From positions 186,001-250,000 of the forward strand of contig NZ_JAELXQ010000002.1 in assembly GCF_016427605.1 (NCBI RefSeq): a stretch of DNA of 64,000 nt, in the 5' to 3' direction. Below the pieces are notes generated by a model that was not told where the DNA came from, did not search any database, and saw nothing but the letters and a program-made list of their open reading frames with translations. The stretch comes from Ochrobactrum sp. Q0168. GTDB taxonomy: Bacteria; Pseudomonadota; Alphaproteobacteria; Rhizobiales; Rhizobiaceae. A program made the translations under genes and the position numbers. Shown here in pieces: positions 1-8,599 of this stretch; the stretch's first letter is position 1; each line of letters starts with the position of its first letter.

Positions 1-760
1 TGTCGAGCACCACGACGCGGGCACCGGTTGGCGCGCGCTTGTAGAGATCGAGAATGTCCTGATTGAAAAGACGGATACAGCCCGAAGACGCGGCCTTGCC
101 GACCGACCACGGTTCATTGGTGCCATGGATGCGGTAGAGCGTGTCCCTGCCGTCGCGATAGAGATAGAGCGCGCGGGCCCCGAGCGGATTGCGGATGCCG
201 CCCTCCAGACCATTGGCATATTTCGCATAGTGGTCGGGATTGCGTTTGATCATATTGGCGGTCGGGGTCCAGCGCGGCCATTGCGATTTATAGGCGACCC
301 TGGCTTCGCCCTTGAAGGTCAGCCCGGCGCGACCGACACCGACCGAATAGCGCATGGCCTTGCCACCCGGCTGCACGAGATAAAGATAGCGTGCATAGGG
401 ATCGACAATGATGGTGCCGACCGGATGATCGGTCGCATAATCAACCTGCTTGCGCAGGTTGCGCTCGGCAATCTTGTTCACGTCGAGCGCGGGAATGAAG
501 TTCTTGCCGTCGGTGACAGCACCATACATCACTTCATATTCGCTGCGCGCCGTCTGCACTTCCGGTTCCGCAACCGCTGCGACTTCCACCGGCTCCGGTT
601 CTGCCACCACCGGCTGAACCACGGGCGCGGGCATGACGACCGCGACCGGCTGCTCGGCGGACGTGGTCGTGCAGGCGGCTGCGGCCAGCGGCAGCACAGC
701 CATGGCGGCCATGCGCAACAACCGCACGGCGATGCGGTATCTATCGTCCCCGCGTTTCAT
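1..760 (-). CDS. L,D-transpeptidase (YkuD/ErfK family) lipoprotein, 3' end cut by window edge
   Basis: The minus-strand frame opens at the ATG at 760 and is still open at base 1, so only the last residues are missing. The N-terminus is basic, then hydrophobic, and ends in a lipobox-like LAAAAC near residue 30, followed by a Pro/Val/Glu-rich linker to about residue 70. The rest is a YkuD domain with the catalytic signature HGT followed by S-SGCIR near residues 218-233, where the Cys is the nucleophile. Such enzymes make 3-3 peptidoglycan cross-links or attach outer-membrane proteins to peptidoglycan in the periplasm. Which of these applies here cannot be told from sequence. The gene stands alone, tail-to-tail with nothing, and its upstream gap holds a palindromic repeat. 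Confidence 0.9.
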   Translation of the reverse strand, partial: MKRGDDRYRIAVRLLRMAAMAVLPLAAAACTTTSAEQPVAVVMPAPVVQPVVAEPEPVEVAAVAEPEVQTARSEYEVMYGAVTDGKNFIPALDVNKIAERNLRKQVDYATDHPVGTIIVDPYARYLYLVQPGGKAMRYSVGVGRAGLTFKGEARVAYKSQWPRWTPTANMIKRNPDHYAKYANGLEGGIRNPLGARALYLYRDGRDTLYRIHGTNEPWSVGKAASSGCIRLFNQDILDLYKRAPTGARVVVLD

Positions 761-805
761 AATTGTCCAAGCCCCCAGTATCATCTTCAATCCTTGTTTC
801 TGCAA

Positions 806-956
806 TTAGAGCTTGCTCCAAAAGTCGCCCTGTGTGGCTGCAAATTGCAATTTTCTGCGTTCCGGTGCTCACGTACCTTTAAGTACGCTCCGCTCCGGTA
901 CTCGAAAATCACCATTTTCGCACACACATGCCGCTTTTTGCTTCAGGCTCTTACAT
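806..956. repeat. 151-bp imperfect palindromic repeat, copy 1
   Basis: This stretch matches 49276-49426 over its full 151 bases with about six differences. Its ends are near-inverted (gagc-tg at the left, caggctc at the right). The interior is an imperfect palindrome centred on CGTACCTTTAAGTACG, so the whole unit could fold into one long hairpin. It lies between the transpeptidase gene and dsbD, and its right end (ttacat) supplies the dsbD stop codon. I see no transposase gene. It resembles in kind the non-coding palindromic repeats known from Brucellaceae, but I have not matched it to a named family. Confidence 0.85.
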
Positions 957-2744
957 CCGGCCATCGGTGGTGAGACCGACCGACCGGGCAATGGTGGCGG
1001 ACGTGACATCGCCCACCAGTCTCGTCCCCTCCCGCTCGCGGCTTGCCTTGTCGAAGAAAATCATCGTCGGCGGGCCAGCCACTTTCAGCTTCGCCATCAG
1101 GTCGGCATTGCCACTAGTGAGATCGGAAATATCAGCCTTGATGAGCTGATAGCCGTTCAGGCTTTTCTTCACATCGGCATCCGGCAACACGCGCTTTTCC
1201 ACGGTGGAGCAACTCACGCACCAATCCGCCGTGAAATAGATCAGCGTCGGGCGCGAGCCTTCCACTGTCGCAAGCTTCTCCTGAAGGGAAGAAACCGTAT
1301 CGACCGGCGCGAATCGCAGCTCGGCCCCACTCTGGTTGTCGCCACGGTTAGCGAATGCGGCCAGCGGTTGCAACGGATCTCTGCCGCCAGAGGCAAGGCC
1401 GAGCACCAGGATGGTTGCGTAGACGAAGGCCGCCGCGCCAATCGTGCGGGCCACAACGCTATGCCCCGGCACTTTGAGGAAGGCAAAACTTGCCACGCCG
1501 AACAACAGCATAGCCCAAAGCGCCATATCCACACCCGAAGGCAGAAGCGGTGCGGCCATGAAGATGGCGGTGGCCAGAAAACCGAAGCCGAAAATCTGCT
1601 TCACGGTTTCCATCCATGCGCCTGCGCGTGGCAGCGTGCCCGCGCCAAGGGTCGCGAAAGCGATCAGCGGCAAGCCATTGCCGATACCGAGCGCGAAGAG
1701 TGCCCCCGCACCGAGCGCCACATTGGCCGTCTGTGCAACATAGAGAAGCGCGCCCGCCAGCGGCGCGGTCACGCAAGGGCCGACAATCAGTACCGACGAA
1801 AAGCCGAGCACGGCGGCGGAGCGCTTCGACCCGGTCCGCTGGCCGGTCTGCGCGGAAACCGCGCTCACCCACCGACTTGGAAGCTGGATCTGGAACAGGC
1901 CGAACATGGATACGGCCAGCAAGGTGAACAGCGCCGCCAGAGCAAGTGCCGTCCATTTCGATTGCAAGACCATTTGCAGGTTCTGCCCCGACCAGCCAGC
2001 AACTGCCCCCACCAGCGCAAAGCCCAGAGCCAGACTGACCACATAGATGGAGGAGAGGACGAAGCCGCGCTTTGCCGTCAGCTTTTCGCCTTCGCGCGCC
2101 AGTGTTCCGGCAACGATGGGATAGATCGGGAAGACACAAGGCGTGAAGGCCAGCAGAACGCCAAAAGCGAGAAAGGCTGCGATGACAAAGCCCGTGCCGC
2201 CCTCAGCGAGCAGGTTTTCGACCAGGCCCTTTTCAGGCGCGAGCGCAAAAGCCTTGCTTTGTGCGGCGGGAGCCGACGCTTGTGTGAAGGTGGAACTCTG
2301 CGCGAATGATTTCGCCAGATTTCCCATCTGGCTTGAAACCGCCAGCGTCACCGGATCGACCGTCCGCGTTTCAGGCCGGTAGCAGATGCCGTCTTCCTGA
2401 CAGCCCTGATAGGTGATTTCCACCGGCGCGGTTCGCGCGTTCACGCTGGCGCTCGCATGGCGATAATAGACTTCGAGCCTGCCGAAATTCGGATCGTCCT
2501 TGGCAATGCCGGGCTGCGTATCGACCTCAAGCACATTGCCCTTGTCGTCCTTTGCGGCAATATGATCGCGATAGAGATAATAGCCTTCGGCAATGGTCCA
2601 GCCGAGCACAAGGCGTCCATCGGCATCCCTGGTCACGCCCAGCCGAAACGCTTCGTTCACCGGCAAGGGGCCAGCGGCAAAGGCCGACGAGAACGCTGTG
2701 AAGATCAAAAGAGCGAAACTCAAAAGGCTCGCAGAAAGACGCAT
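951..2744 (-). CDS. dsbD: thiol:disulfide interchange protein DsbD
   Basis: The 597-residue protein has the full DsbD layout. A signal peptide ends near AFA at residue 23. The periplasmic N-terminal domain carries the CQEDGICY cysteine pair near residues 114-119. A central membrane domain of about eight helices contains TPCVFP and the later GPCV cysteine, and the C-terminal thioredoxin domain has WCVSCS near residue 509. DsbD passes electrons from cytoplasmic thioredoxin to periplasmic partners such as DsbC and cytochrome c maturation proteins. That fits a neighbourhood rich in c-type cytochromes. The last codons run into the 151-bp repeat. The gene is divergent from a two-component operon, and a PmrA/QseB-like box lies between them. 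Confidence 0.95.
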   Translation of the reverse strand: MRLSASLLSFALLIFTAFSSAFAAGPLPVNEAFRLGVTRDADGRLVLGWTIAEGYYLYRDHIAAKDDKGNVLEVDTQPGIAKDDPNFGRLEVYYRHASASVNARTAPVEITYQGCQEDGICYRPETRTVDPVTLAVSSQMGNLAKSFAQSSTFTQASAPAAQSKAFALAPEKGLVENLLAEGGTGFVIAAFLAFGVLLAFTPCVFPIYPIVAGTLAREGEKLTAKRGFVLSSIYVVSLALGFALVGAVAGWSGQNLQMVLQSKWTALALAALFTLLAVSMFGLFQIQLPSRWVSAVSAQTGQRTGSKRSAAVLGFSSVLIVGPCVTAPLAGALLYVAQTANVALGAGALFALGIGNGLPLIAFATLGAGTLPRAGAWMETVKQIFGFGFLATAIFMAAPLLPSGVDMALWAMLLFGVASFAFLKVPGHSVVARTIGAAAFVYATILVLGLASGGRDPLQPLAAFANRGDNQSGAELRFAPVDTVSSLQEKLATVEGSRPTLIYFTADWCVSCSTVEKRVLPDADVKKSLNGYQLIKADISDLTSGNADLMAKLKVAGPPTMIFFDKASREREGTRLVGDVTSATIARSVGLTTDGRM

Positions 2745-2808
2745 TCCGGTTTTCCGAACTGATTCGTAGAAAATTGATTATGCTGTAAAAGGCGAATGAC
2801 GCCGCCAC

Positions 2809-2825
2809 CTTAAGGCAGCCTTAAG
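2809..2825 (+). promoter_or_regulatory. PmrA/QseB-type response-regulator box
   Basis: CTTAAG-GCAGC-CTTAAG is an exact direct repeat of two hexamers separated by five bases. It fits the (C/T)TTAA(G/T)-N5-(C/T)TTAA(G/T) pattern of the PmrA/BasR and QseB response regulators. It sits 60 bases before the response regulator start and about 65 bases before the divergent dsbD start, so autoregulation and dsbD control are both possible. Binding is inferred. Confidence 0.6.
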
Positions 2826-2885
2826 CTGGGATGGCCAGAAGCCGGGCTGATTTAAAACGACAACAAGGCGAAAACAGGAAGACCA

Positions 2886-3551
2886 ATGCGCATTCTGGTG
2901 GTTGAAGACGATGCAATCCTGCTCGACGGGCTGTCCGTCGGTCTTGGCATTGCCGGTTTCACCGTGGATGCGGTCTCGACCTGTGGCGATGCGGAAGCAG
3001 CCCTTGCCGCGCAGAATTACAATGCCGTGGTGCTCGATCTCATGCTGCCGGACGGGTCCGGCCTCGACATTCTCAAAACCATGCGGCGCGGACGCGATGA
3101 TACGCCGGTGCTGCTTTTGACCGCCCGCGATCAGGTGCCGGAGCGCATTGCCGGTCTCGATGCCGGTGCGGATGATTATGTCGGCAAACCGTTCGACCTG
3201 CATGAGCTGGCCGCCCGGGTGCGCGCCATCGCGCGGCGCGGGACTGGTCGCGCAAACGCGGTGCTCGAATGGCGCGGCGTCGAGCTTGATCCGGCGGAAA
3301 TGTCGGCACGCTTCAAGGGCGAACCGCTGCGGCTGACGCGGCGCGAATTCTCGATCCTGCGCGCGCTGATGGAGCGCCCCAATGCGACGCTTTCCAAATC
3401 ATCGCTGGAAGAAGCGCTTTATGGCTGGCAGGAGGAAGTGGAGAGCAATGCGGTGGAGGTCCATGTCCATCACCTGCGGTCCAAGCTCGGCTCCGATTTC
3501 ATCGAGACGGTGCGCGGTGTCGGCTATCGTCTGGCGGGGGCCTGCGCATGA
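2886..3551 (+). CDS. OmpR-family response regulator (QseB/PmrA-like)
   Basis: The 221-residue protein has an N-terminal receiver domain with acidic pocket residues E7/D8/D9, the phospho-acceptor Asp51 in VVLDLMLPDG, and Lys101 in the GKPF turn. The C-terminal half is a winged-helix DNA-binding domain ending in VRGVGYRL, typical of OmpR/PhoB regulators. The stop overlaps the ATG of the downstream histidine kinase by 4 bases, so the two form an operon. A perfect direct-repeat box of the PmrA/QseB kind lies just upstream, which suggests autoregulation. The stimulus is unknown. The divergent dsbD gene hints at envelope or redox stress, but this is only positional. Confidence 0.92.
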   Translation: MRILVVEDDAILLDGLSVGLGIAGFTVDAVSTCGDAEAALAAQNYNAVVLDLMLPDGSGLDILKTMRRGRDDTPVLLLTARDQVPERIAGLDAGADDYVGKPFDLHELAARVRAIARRGTGRANAVLEWRGVELDPAEMSARFKGEPLRLTRREFSILRALMERPNATLSKSSLEEALYGWQEEVESNAVEVHVHHLRSKLGSDFIETVRGVGYRLAGACA

Positions 3552-4900
3552 ATTCGATCCGTGGCCGTCTGACCGGCATTCTGATTGGCGTGACCTGCCT
3601 TGTCTGGCTGGTTGCCGTGGTGTGGATTCACACCACCACCCAGGCCCAGCTGGAAAAGGTTCTGGATGCGCGCCTGATGGAAGCCGCGCGCATGGTCAAT
3701 TCGCTTTTGAGCGATCATCGCGTGGAAGTCGGCCCTGATGGCGATGGCGGCCAGCTTTCGCTCAAACCCATGCCGGAGTTTTCCGACTATGACCGGCAGC
3801 TTTTCTGCCAGATCTGGGCGCTGGACGGCAAGCTGGTCGGGCGCTCGGAAAGCGCGCCAGTAACGCGGCTGACCAGCGTGGCAAACGGCTTTTCCAACAC
3901 GGTTGTCGCAGGCGAGCGCTGGCGGGCGTTTGCGGTTGAAAATACGCAGCTCGGTCTGCGCGTGATGGTGGGCGACAGTCTCTATGTCCGCGAAAGGCTG
4001 GTCCGCAATGTGGTGACGGGGTTGGCCGTGCCCGCCCTTCTGGTGCTGCCGCTGCTGGCGGGCATGATCTGGCTTTGTGTGCGGCGCGGGCTCAATCCGT
4101 TGAGCAGCCTTGCCGCCGTGCTGTCGAAGCGGCAGGCGCAGGATTTGCGCCCGTTGCCGGAAGAAAACCTTCCCAGGGAAATTGCCCCGGCGGTAACCGC
4201 GCTAAACGGGCTGTTCCACCGCGTCGAGGAAGCGCGCGAGCGCGAGCGCAACTTCGCGATCTTCGCCGCCCATGAGCTGAAGACGCCGCTCGCCGGTCTG
4301 AAGACGCAGGCGCAGATCGCCGAAAGCGCAAAGGACGAAGCCGTGCGCGCCAATGCGGTGCGCCAGATCGCAGCCGGTGTGGACCGCACCAGCAGGCTGG
4401 TCGGTCAGCTGCTCGATCTCGCGGCGCTTGAAACGTCCGACGAAACCGAAACGCCGACACCGGAACCGGCCTGCAAGCTTTTGCACACCATCGCCACCGA
4501 TATGCGGATGCTCGGTGCACAGCGCGGCGTCGCCATCGAATTGCTGGAGGGGATGCCGCTCGTGCAGATGCCGTTCCCACATCTCTTCACGCTTGCCGCG
4601 CGCAACCTGATCGAAAACGCGGTGCTGCATTCCCCGGTGGATGGTTTGGTGCGCTGCGGCTTTACCGTCACGGACAGCCGCCTCACCCTCACCGTCGAAG
4701 ACAGCGGCCCCGGCATTCCCGATACTGAAATGCCGCATGTCACCGAACGCTTCTTCCGCGGCAAGCACCGTCAGGACAATGGCAGCGGCCTTGGCCTTGC
4801 CATTGTGCAAATGGCGGTGACGCGGATGGGAGGCAGTTTTGCTCTGGTGAACCGTCCCGAGGGCGGTCTTCGCGCCACGCTGACCGTGCCGGTGACATAG
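3548..4900 (+). CDS. sensor histidine kinase (QseC/PmrB-like)
   Basis: The 450-residue membrane kinase has helices at about residues 10-28 and 155-178 that frame a periplasmic sensor of about 125 residues. An HAMP-like linker follows, then a HisKA domain with His242 in FAAHELKTPL. The HATPase domain carries NLIENAVLHS, DSGPGIP and GSGLGLAIV. The start overlaps the response-regulator stop (ATGA), so the pair is translationally coupled. Histidine kinases of this class autophosphorylate and pass phosphate to the receiver Asp of their partner. The periplasmic loop shows no recognisable ligand motif, so the signal cannot be named. Confidence 0.92.
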   Translation: MNSIRGRLTGILIGVTCLVWLVAVVWIHTTTQAQLEKVLDARLMEAARMVNSLLSDHRVEVGPDGDGGQLSLKPMPEFSDYDRQLFCQIWALDGKLVGRSESAPVTRLTSVANGFSNTVVAGERWRAFAVENTQLGLRVMVGDSLYVRERLVRNVVTGLAVPALLVLPLLAGMIWLCVRRGLNPLSSLAAVLSKRQAQDLRPLPEENLPREIAPAVTALNGLFHRVEEARERERNFAIFAAHELKTPLAGLKTQAQIAESAKDEAVRANAVRQIAAGVDRTSRLVGQLLDLAALETSDETETPTPEPACKLLHTIATDMRMLGAQRGVAIELLEGMPLVQMPFPHLFTLAARNLIENAVLHSPVDGLVRCGFTVTDSRLTLTVEDSGPGIPDTEMPHVTERFFRGKHRQDNGSGLGLAIVQMAVTRMGGSFALVNRPEGGLRATLTVPVT

Positions 4901-4935
4901 GCTCCGGGACCACTTCCCTCCCTAGAAAATCGTCG

Positions 4936-4949
4936 TTGATTAGGATCAA
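4936..4949. promoter_or_regulatory. FNR/FixK anaerobox upstream of ccoN
   Basis: TTGATTAGGATCAA is an exact TTGAT-N4-ATCAA palindrome, the consensus site of FNR, FixK and FnrN. It lies 90 bases before the chosen ccoN start. That is where such a site would activate the cytochrome cbb3 operon under low oxygen. An in-frame ATG at 4949 begins inside the box, which argues against using that codon as the start. Confidence 0.85.
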
Positions 4950-5038
4950 TGACAGCACGCCGCCCAGCGCCGATAGACATCCTGTCGCTACAACTGCCCC
5001 TGAAGGGCGGTCTTCGTTACGCGCTGCGAGGGGATTTC

Positions 5039-6667
5039 ATGAACTACGCCGCTGGAACAGTCCTATCCGGTCTGGGAGCGCTTTTTGCCGTGCTCCTGGC
5101 CGGATTTTCCCATGACGAGCTGTTCAGAACCCATATGTGGATTCTGTTCGTCGTGCTCGCCATTTTCACCATTCTTCTGTTGCGTAACGCCGATTACGGT
5201 CTGACGCCGAAAAAGACGGATCAATCCGTCTATATGGACGGTCCGATCCGCTACGGCCTGATTGCCACGGTGTTCTGGGGCGTTGTCGGCTTCCTCGTCG
5301 GCGTCGTTATCGCAGCCCAGCTGGCTTTCCCGGATCTCAATCTGGAACCATGGCTGAACTTCGGTCGCGTGCGCCCGCTGCACACTTCCGCCGTCATCTT
5401 CGCCTTTTGCGGCACCGCGCTCATCACCACATCCTTCTATGTGGTGCAGCGCACTTGCCGTGCCCGCCTGTTCGGCGGCGATCTGGCCTGGTTCGTGTTC
5501 TGGGGCTACCAGCTATTCATCGTCATGGCCGCCACCGGCTATCTGCTCGGCATCACGCAGAGCCGCGAATATGCCGAGCCTGAATGGTATGTCGACATCT
5601 GGCTGACCATCGTCTGGGTCGCCTATCTGGTGGTGTTCCTCGGCACGGTCCTGAAGCGTAAGGAACCGCATATCTATGTGGCCAACTGGTTCTTCCTCGG
5701 CTTCATCATCACCATCGCCATGCTGCACATCGTGAATAACCTTGCCGTGCCGGTCTCCTTCCTTGGCACCAAGAGCTATTCCGCCTTCTCGGGCGTGCAG
5801 GATGCGTTGACGCAATGGTGGTACGGCCACAATGCCGTCGGCTTCTTCCTCACCACCTCGTTCCTCGGCATGATGTATTACTTCGTGCCGAAGCAGGCGA
5901 ACCGTCCGGTCTATTCCTACCGCCTGTCGATCATCCATTTCTGGTCGCTGATCTTCCTCTATATCTGGGCCGGTCCGCACCATCTGCACTATACCGCACT
6001 GCCCGACTGGGCGCAGACGCTCGGCATGGTGTTCTCGATCATGCTGTGGATGCCCTCCTGGGGCGGCATGATCAACGGCCTGATGACGCTGTCGGGCGCA
6101 TGGGACAAGATCCGCACCGATCCGATCATCCGCATGATGGTGGCTGCCATCGCCTTCTACGGCATGGCGACCTTCGAAGGTCCGCTGATGTCGATCAAGG
6201 CCGTCAATTCTCTGTCGCATTATACCGACTGGACCATCGGTCACGTTCATTCCGGCGCGCTTGGCTGGAACGGCATGATCACCTTCGGCGCGATCTATTA
6301 TCTGGCTCCGAAGCTGTGGAACCGCGAACGCCTCTACTCAGTGCGCATGGTCAACTGGCACTTCTGGCTCGCCATTCTCGGCATCGTGCTCTACGCCGCC
6401 GCCATGTGGGTTGCGGGTATCCAGCAGGGCCTGATGTGGCGCGAGTACGACGATCAGGGTTTCCTCGTCTATTCCTTCGCAGAAACGGTCGCCGCGATGT
6501 TCCCTTACTACGTCATCCGCATGACCGGCGGCCTGCTCTACCTCACGGGCGGTCTCGTCATGGCCTGGAACGTCTATCAGACCATTCGCGGAAACCTGCG
6601 CGATGAGGCGCCGATTGCCGGCGCAACCCCGGCCAAGCCGGCATCAGCGATGCAGCCTGCGGAATAA
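5039..6667 (+). CDS. ccoN: cytochrome cbb3 oxidase catalytic subunit I
   Basis: The 542-residue protein is a heme-copper oxidase subunit I of the C family with about 12 membrane helices. The core includes [27 protein letters not shown] and [12 protein letters not shown], which hold the ligands for low-spin heme, high-spin heme and CuB. I chose ATG 5039 because GAGGGG precedes it and MNYAAG is a usual CcoN N-terminus. The upstream ATG at 4949 would overlap the anaerobox. It is the first gene of ccoNOQP. The complex reduces O2 to water with high affinity and pumps protons in the inner membrane. Confidence 0.97.
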   Translation: MNYAAGTVLSGLGALFAVLLAGFSHDELFRTHMWILFVVLAIFTILLLRNADYGLTPKKTDQSVYMDGPIRYGLIATVFWGVVGFLVGVVIAAQLAFPDLNLEPWLNFGRVRPLHTSAVIFAFCGTALITTSFYVVQRTCRARLFGGDLAWFVFWGYQLFIVMAATGYLLGITQSREYAEPEWYVDIWLTIVWVAYLVVFLGTVLKRKEPHIYVANWFFLGFIITIAMLHIVNNLAVPVSFLGTKSYSAFSGVQDALTQWWYGHNAVGFFLTTSFLGMMYYFVPKQANRPVYSYRLSIIHFWSLIFLYIWAGPHHLHYTALPDWAQTLGMVFSIMLWMPSWGGMINGLMTLSGAWDKIRTDPIIRMMVAAIAFYGMATFEGPLMSIKAVNSLSHYTDWTIGHVHSGALGWNGMITFGAIYYLAPKLWNRERLYSVRMVNWHFWLAILGIVLYAAAMWVAGIQQGLMWREYDDQGFLVYSFAETVAAMFPYYVIRMTGGLLYLTGGLVMAWNVYQTIRGNLRDEAPIAGATPAKPASAMQPAE

Positions 6668-6680
6668 GGATCGAACACAC

Positions 6681-7412
6681 ATGTCCTTTCTGAAAAAACA
6701 CGCCGTAATCGAAAAGAACGCAACGCTGCTGCTGGTTGGATCGCTGACCGTGGTGCTGATTGGCGGCATCGTGGAAATCGCGCCGCTGTTCTATCTCGAA
6801 AACACCATCGAGAAGGTGGAAGGGATGCGTCCCTATTCACCGCTGGAGCTTGCGGGGCGCAATATCTATGTGCGCGAGGGCTGCTATCTGTGCCACAGCC
6901 AGATGATCCGCCCCTTCCGCGACGAGGTGGAACGCTACGGGCATTACAGCCTTGCGGCGGAATCCATGTATGACCATTCGTTCCAGTGGGGCTCCAAGCG
7001 CACGGGGCCGGACCTCGCCCGCGTCGGGGGCCGTTATTCCAACGAATGGCATGTCCAGCATCTGATCCGCCCGCGCGATGTGGTGCCGGAATCGGTCATG
7101 CCGAGCTATGGCTTCCTGAAGGATACGCCGCTCAGCGCCAACAACATTGCCGCCGATCTCAAGGCCAATGTGGCGGTGGGCGTGCCCTATACGCAGGACA
7201 TGATCGACAATGCGCTGGACGACCTGAAGGCGCAGGCCGATCCCGAAGCCGACACATCCGGCGTCGAGGGGCGTTATCCCAAGGCCAAGCTCGGCGATTT
7301 CGACGGCAATCCGGCTGCGGTGACGGAGATGGATGCGCTGGTCGCCTATCTGCAGATGCTCGGCACGCTGGTCGATTTCTCGACCTACGATCAATCCCCC
7401 AAAGCGCGATAG
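6681..7412 (+). CDS. ccoO: cytochrome cbb3 oxidase mono-heme cytochrome c subunit II
   Basis: The 243-residue subunit has an N-terminal membrane anchor at about residues 17-38 and one c-type heme site, CYLCH, near residue 68. Nearby are SQMIRPF and the Met ligand region [10 protein letters not shown]. The start at 6681 is set by AAGGA at 6666-6670 and by the 13-base gap after ccoN. Longer in-frame starts would run back inside ccoN. CcoO carries electrons from CcoP to the CcoN active site on the periplasmic face. It belongs to the same transcription unit as ccoN, ccoQ and ccoP. Confidence 0.96.
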   Translation: MSFLKKHAVIEKNATLLLVGSLTVVLIGGIVEIAPLFYLENTIEKVEGMRPYSPLELAGRNIYVREGCYLCHSQMIRPFRDEVERYGHYSLAAESMYDHSFQWGSKRTGPDLARVGGRYSNEWHVQHLIRPRDVVPESVMPSYGFLKDTPLSANNIAADLKANVAVGVPYTQDMIDNALDDLKAQADPEADTSGVEGRYPKAKLGDFDGNPAAVTEMDALVAYLQMLGTLVDFSTYDQSPKAR

Positions 7413-7421
7413 GAGCTTCCC

Positions 7422-7580
7422 ATGGATTACAACGCCATGCGCCACTTCGCCGACAGCTGGGGCCTGCTCGGCATGACGGTCTTCTTCGTTATCACCGTCT
7501 TCTATGTCTTCCGTCCCGGCAGCAAGAAGATCGCCGACGAGGTGAAAGCCATTCCGTTCAAGGATGACGCAAATGACTGA
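7422..7580 (+). CDS. ccoQ: cytochrome cbb3 oxidase small subunit IV
   Basis: This 52-residue protein lies between ccoO and ccoP, preceded by AGGAG at 7411-7415. It has one membrane helix at about residues 14-32 and a short basic then acidic tail, matching the size and layout of CcoQ/FixQ. The stop at 7578-7580 overlaps the start of ccoP. CcoQ is thought to stabilise the complex, in particular the association of CcoP with the core. Confidence 0.9.
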   Translation: MDYNAMRHFADSWGLLGMTVFFVITVFYVFRPGSKKIADEVKAIPFKDDAND

Positions 7581-8436
7581 TAAGCATATCGACGACGTCA
7601 GCGGTGTTTCGACCACCGGCCATGAATGGGACGGCATCCGCGAACTCGACAATCCGATGCCGCGCTGGTGGCTGTGGACCTTCTACGCCACCATCGTTTT
7701 CGCCATCGGCTACACAATCGCCTACCCGGCATGGCCGCTGATTTCCAGCTCGACTGCGGGGCTGACCCAATGGTCGAGCCGCGGCGCGCTGCAGGAAGAC
7801 ATGCGCCAGGTGGCGGCGGAAAAGCAGGGCATTCTCGACCAGATCAAGGCCAAGGATGTGCACGAGATTCTGGCCGATGAAAATCTGCGCCAGTTCGCCG
7901 TTGCTGGTGGTGCTGCCGCCTTCCGCGTCAATTGCGTGCAGTGCCACGGCTCCGGCGCGCAAGGGGCGCCCGGCTATCCTAACCTCAATGACGATGACTG
8001 GCTGTGGGGCGGCTCCATCGACGAAATCCTGACGACCATCCGTCATGGCGTCCGTTCCAAGGACGACGCGGATACCCGCACGTCCGAAATGCCAGCCTAT
8101 GCGGACATTCTGGAACCGCAGCAAATCCGCGATGTCGCGGCCTATGTGGTGAGCCTGACCGGCACACCGCATGACCCGTCGAAGGTCCCGGCAGGCCAGA
8201 AGGTCTTCTCGGAAAACTGCGCCGTCTGCCACGGCGCAGACGCCAAGGGCAGCCGCGAATTCGGCGCGCCGAACCTGACCGATGCGATCTGGTTCTACGG
8301 TTCCGGCGAAGACGCAATCATCCGTCAGGTCTCGCATCCCAAACACGGTGTGATGCCCGCATGGGAACCGCGCCTCGGCGACACAACCGTCAAGCAGCTG
8401 GCGATATTCGTCCATTCGCTGGGCGGGGGTGAGTGA
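7573..8436 (+). CDS. ccoP: cytochrome cbb3 oxidase di-heme cytochrome c subunit III
   Basis: The 287-residue subunit has a membrane anchor at about residues 33-58 and two cytochrome c domains with CVQCH near residue 121 and CAVCH near residue 216. An ATG at 7564 is also possible. I prefer 7573 because AAGGATG at 7559-7565 is well spaced for it and MTDKHID is a normal CcoP beginning. The gene overlaps ccoQ by eight bases. CcoP accepts electrons from soluble or membrane cytochrome c and passes them to CcoO. Confidence 0.96.
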   Translation: MTDKHIDDVSGVSTTGHEWDGIRELDNPMPRWWLWTFYATIVFAIGYTIAYPAWPLISSSTAGLTQWSSRGALQEDMRQVAAEKQGILDQIKAKDVHEILADENLRQFAVAGGAAAFRVNCVQCHGSGAQGAPGYPNLNDDDWLWGGSIDEILTTIRHGVRSKDDADTRTSEMPAYADILEPQQIRDVAAYVVSLTGTPHDPSKVPAGQKVFSENCAVCHGADAKGSREFGAPNLTDAIWFYGSGEDAIIRQVSHPKHGVMPAWEPRLGDTTVKQLAIFVHSLGGGE

Positions 8437-8463
8437 AACGCCCGGCTTTGCCGGGTGTTTCAA

Positions 8464-8576
8464 GGCAATAGGGCAATAAGGCAGTAAGGCAATAAGGGAA
8501 TGAGGAAGTAGGAAGCGTATCGTTTCGCGTTGTCGCCAAAACATACTGCCCTATTGCCCTACTGCCTTACTGCCCT
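8464..8576. repeat. inverted arrays of a 7-8 base GGCAATA/GGCAGTA unit
   Basis: At 8464-8498 the unit GGCAATA or GGCAGTA is repeated about five times. At 8544-8576 its complement (TACTGCC/TATTGCC) is repeated about four times. The two arrays are separated by about 45 bases and could pair into a long imperfect stem between ccoP and ccoG. There is no T-run, so it is not a classic terminator. It may damp read-through or protect the ccoNOQP mRNA end. Confidence 0.75.
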
Positions 8577-8599
8577 CTCCTTCCCCCAAGGAGCATAAA

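Noticed and set aside
813-2309. Plus-strand ORF opposite dsbD
   Set aside because: Begins in the palindromic repeat and has low-complexity Arg/His-rich sequence. dsbD on the other strand is certain.
4949-5038. Longer CcoN with start at ATG 4949
   Set aside because: The codon lies inside the anaerobox, lacks a ribosome-binding site, and the added 30 residues are not typical of CcoN. ATG 5039 has GAGGGG before it.
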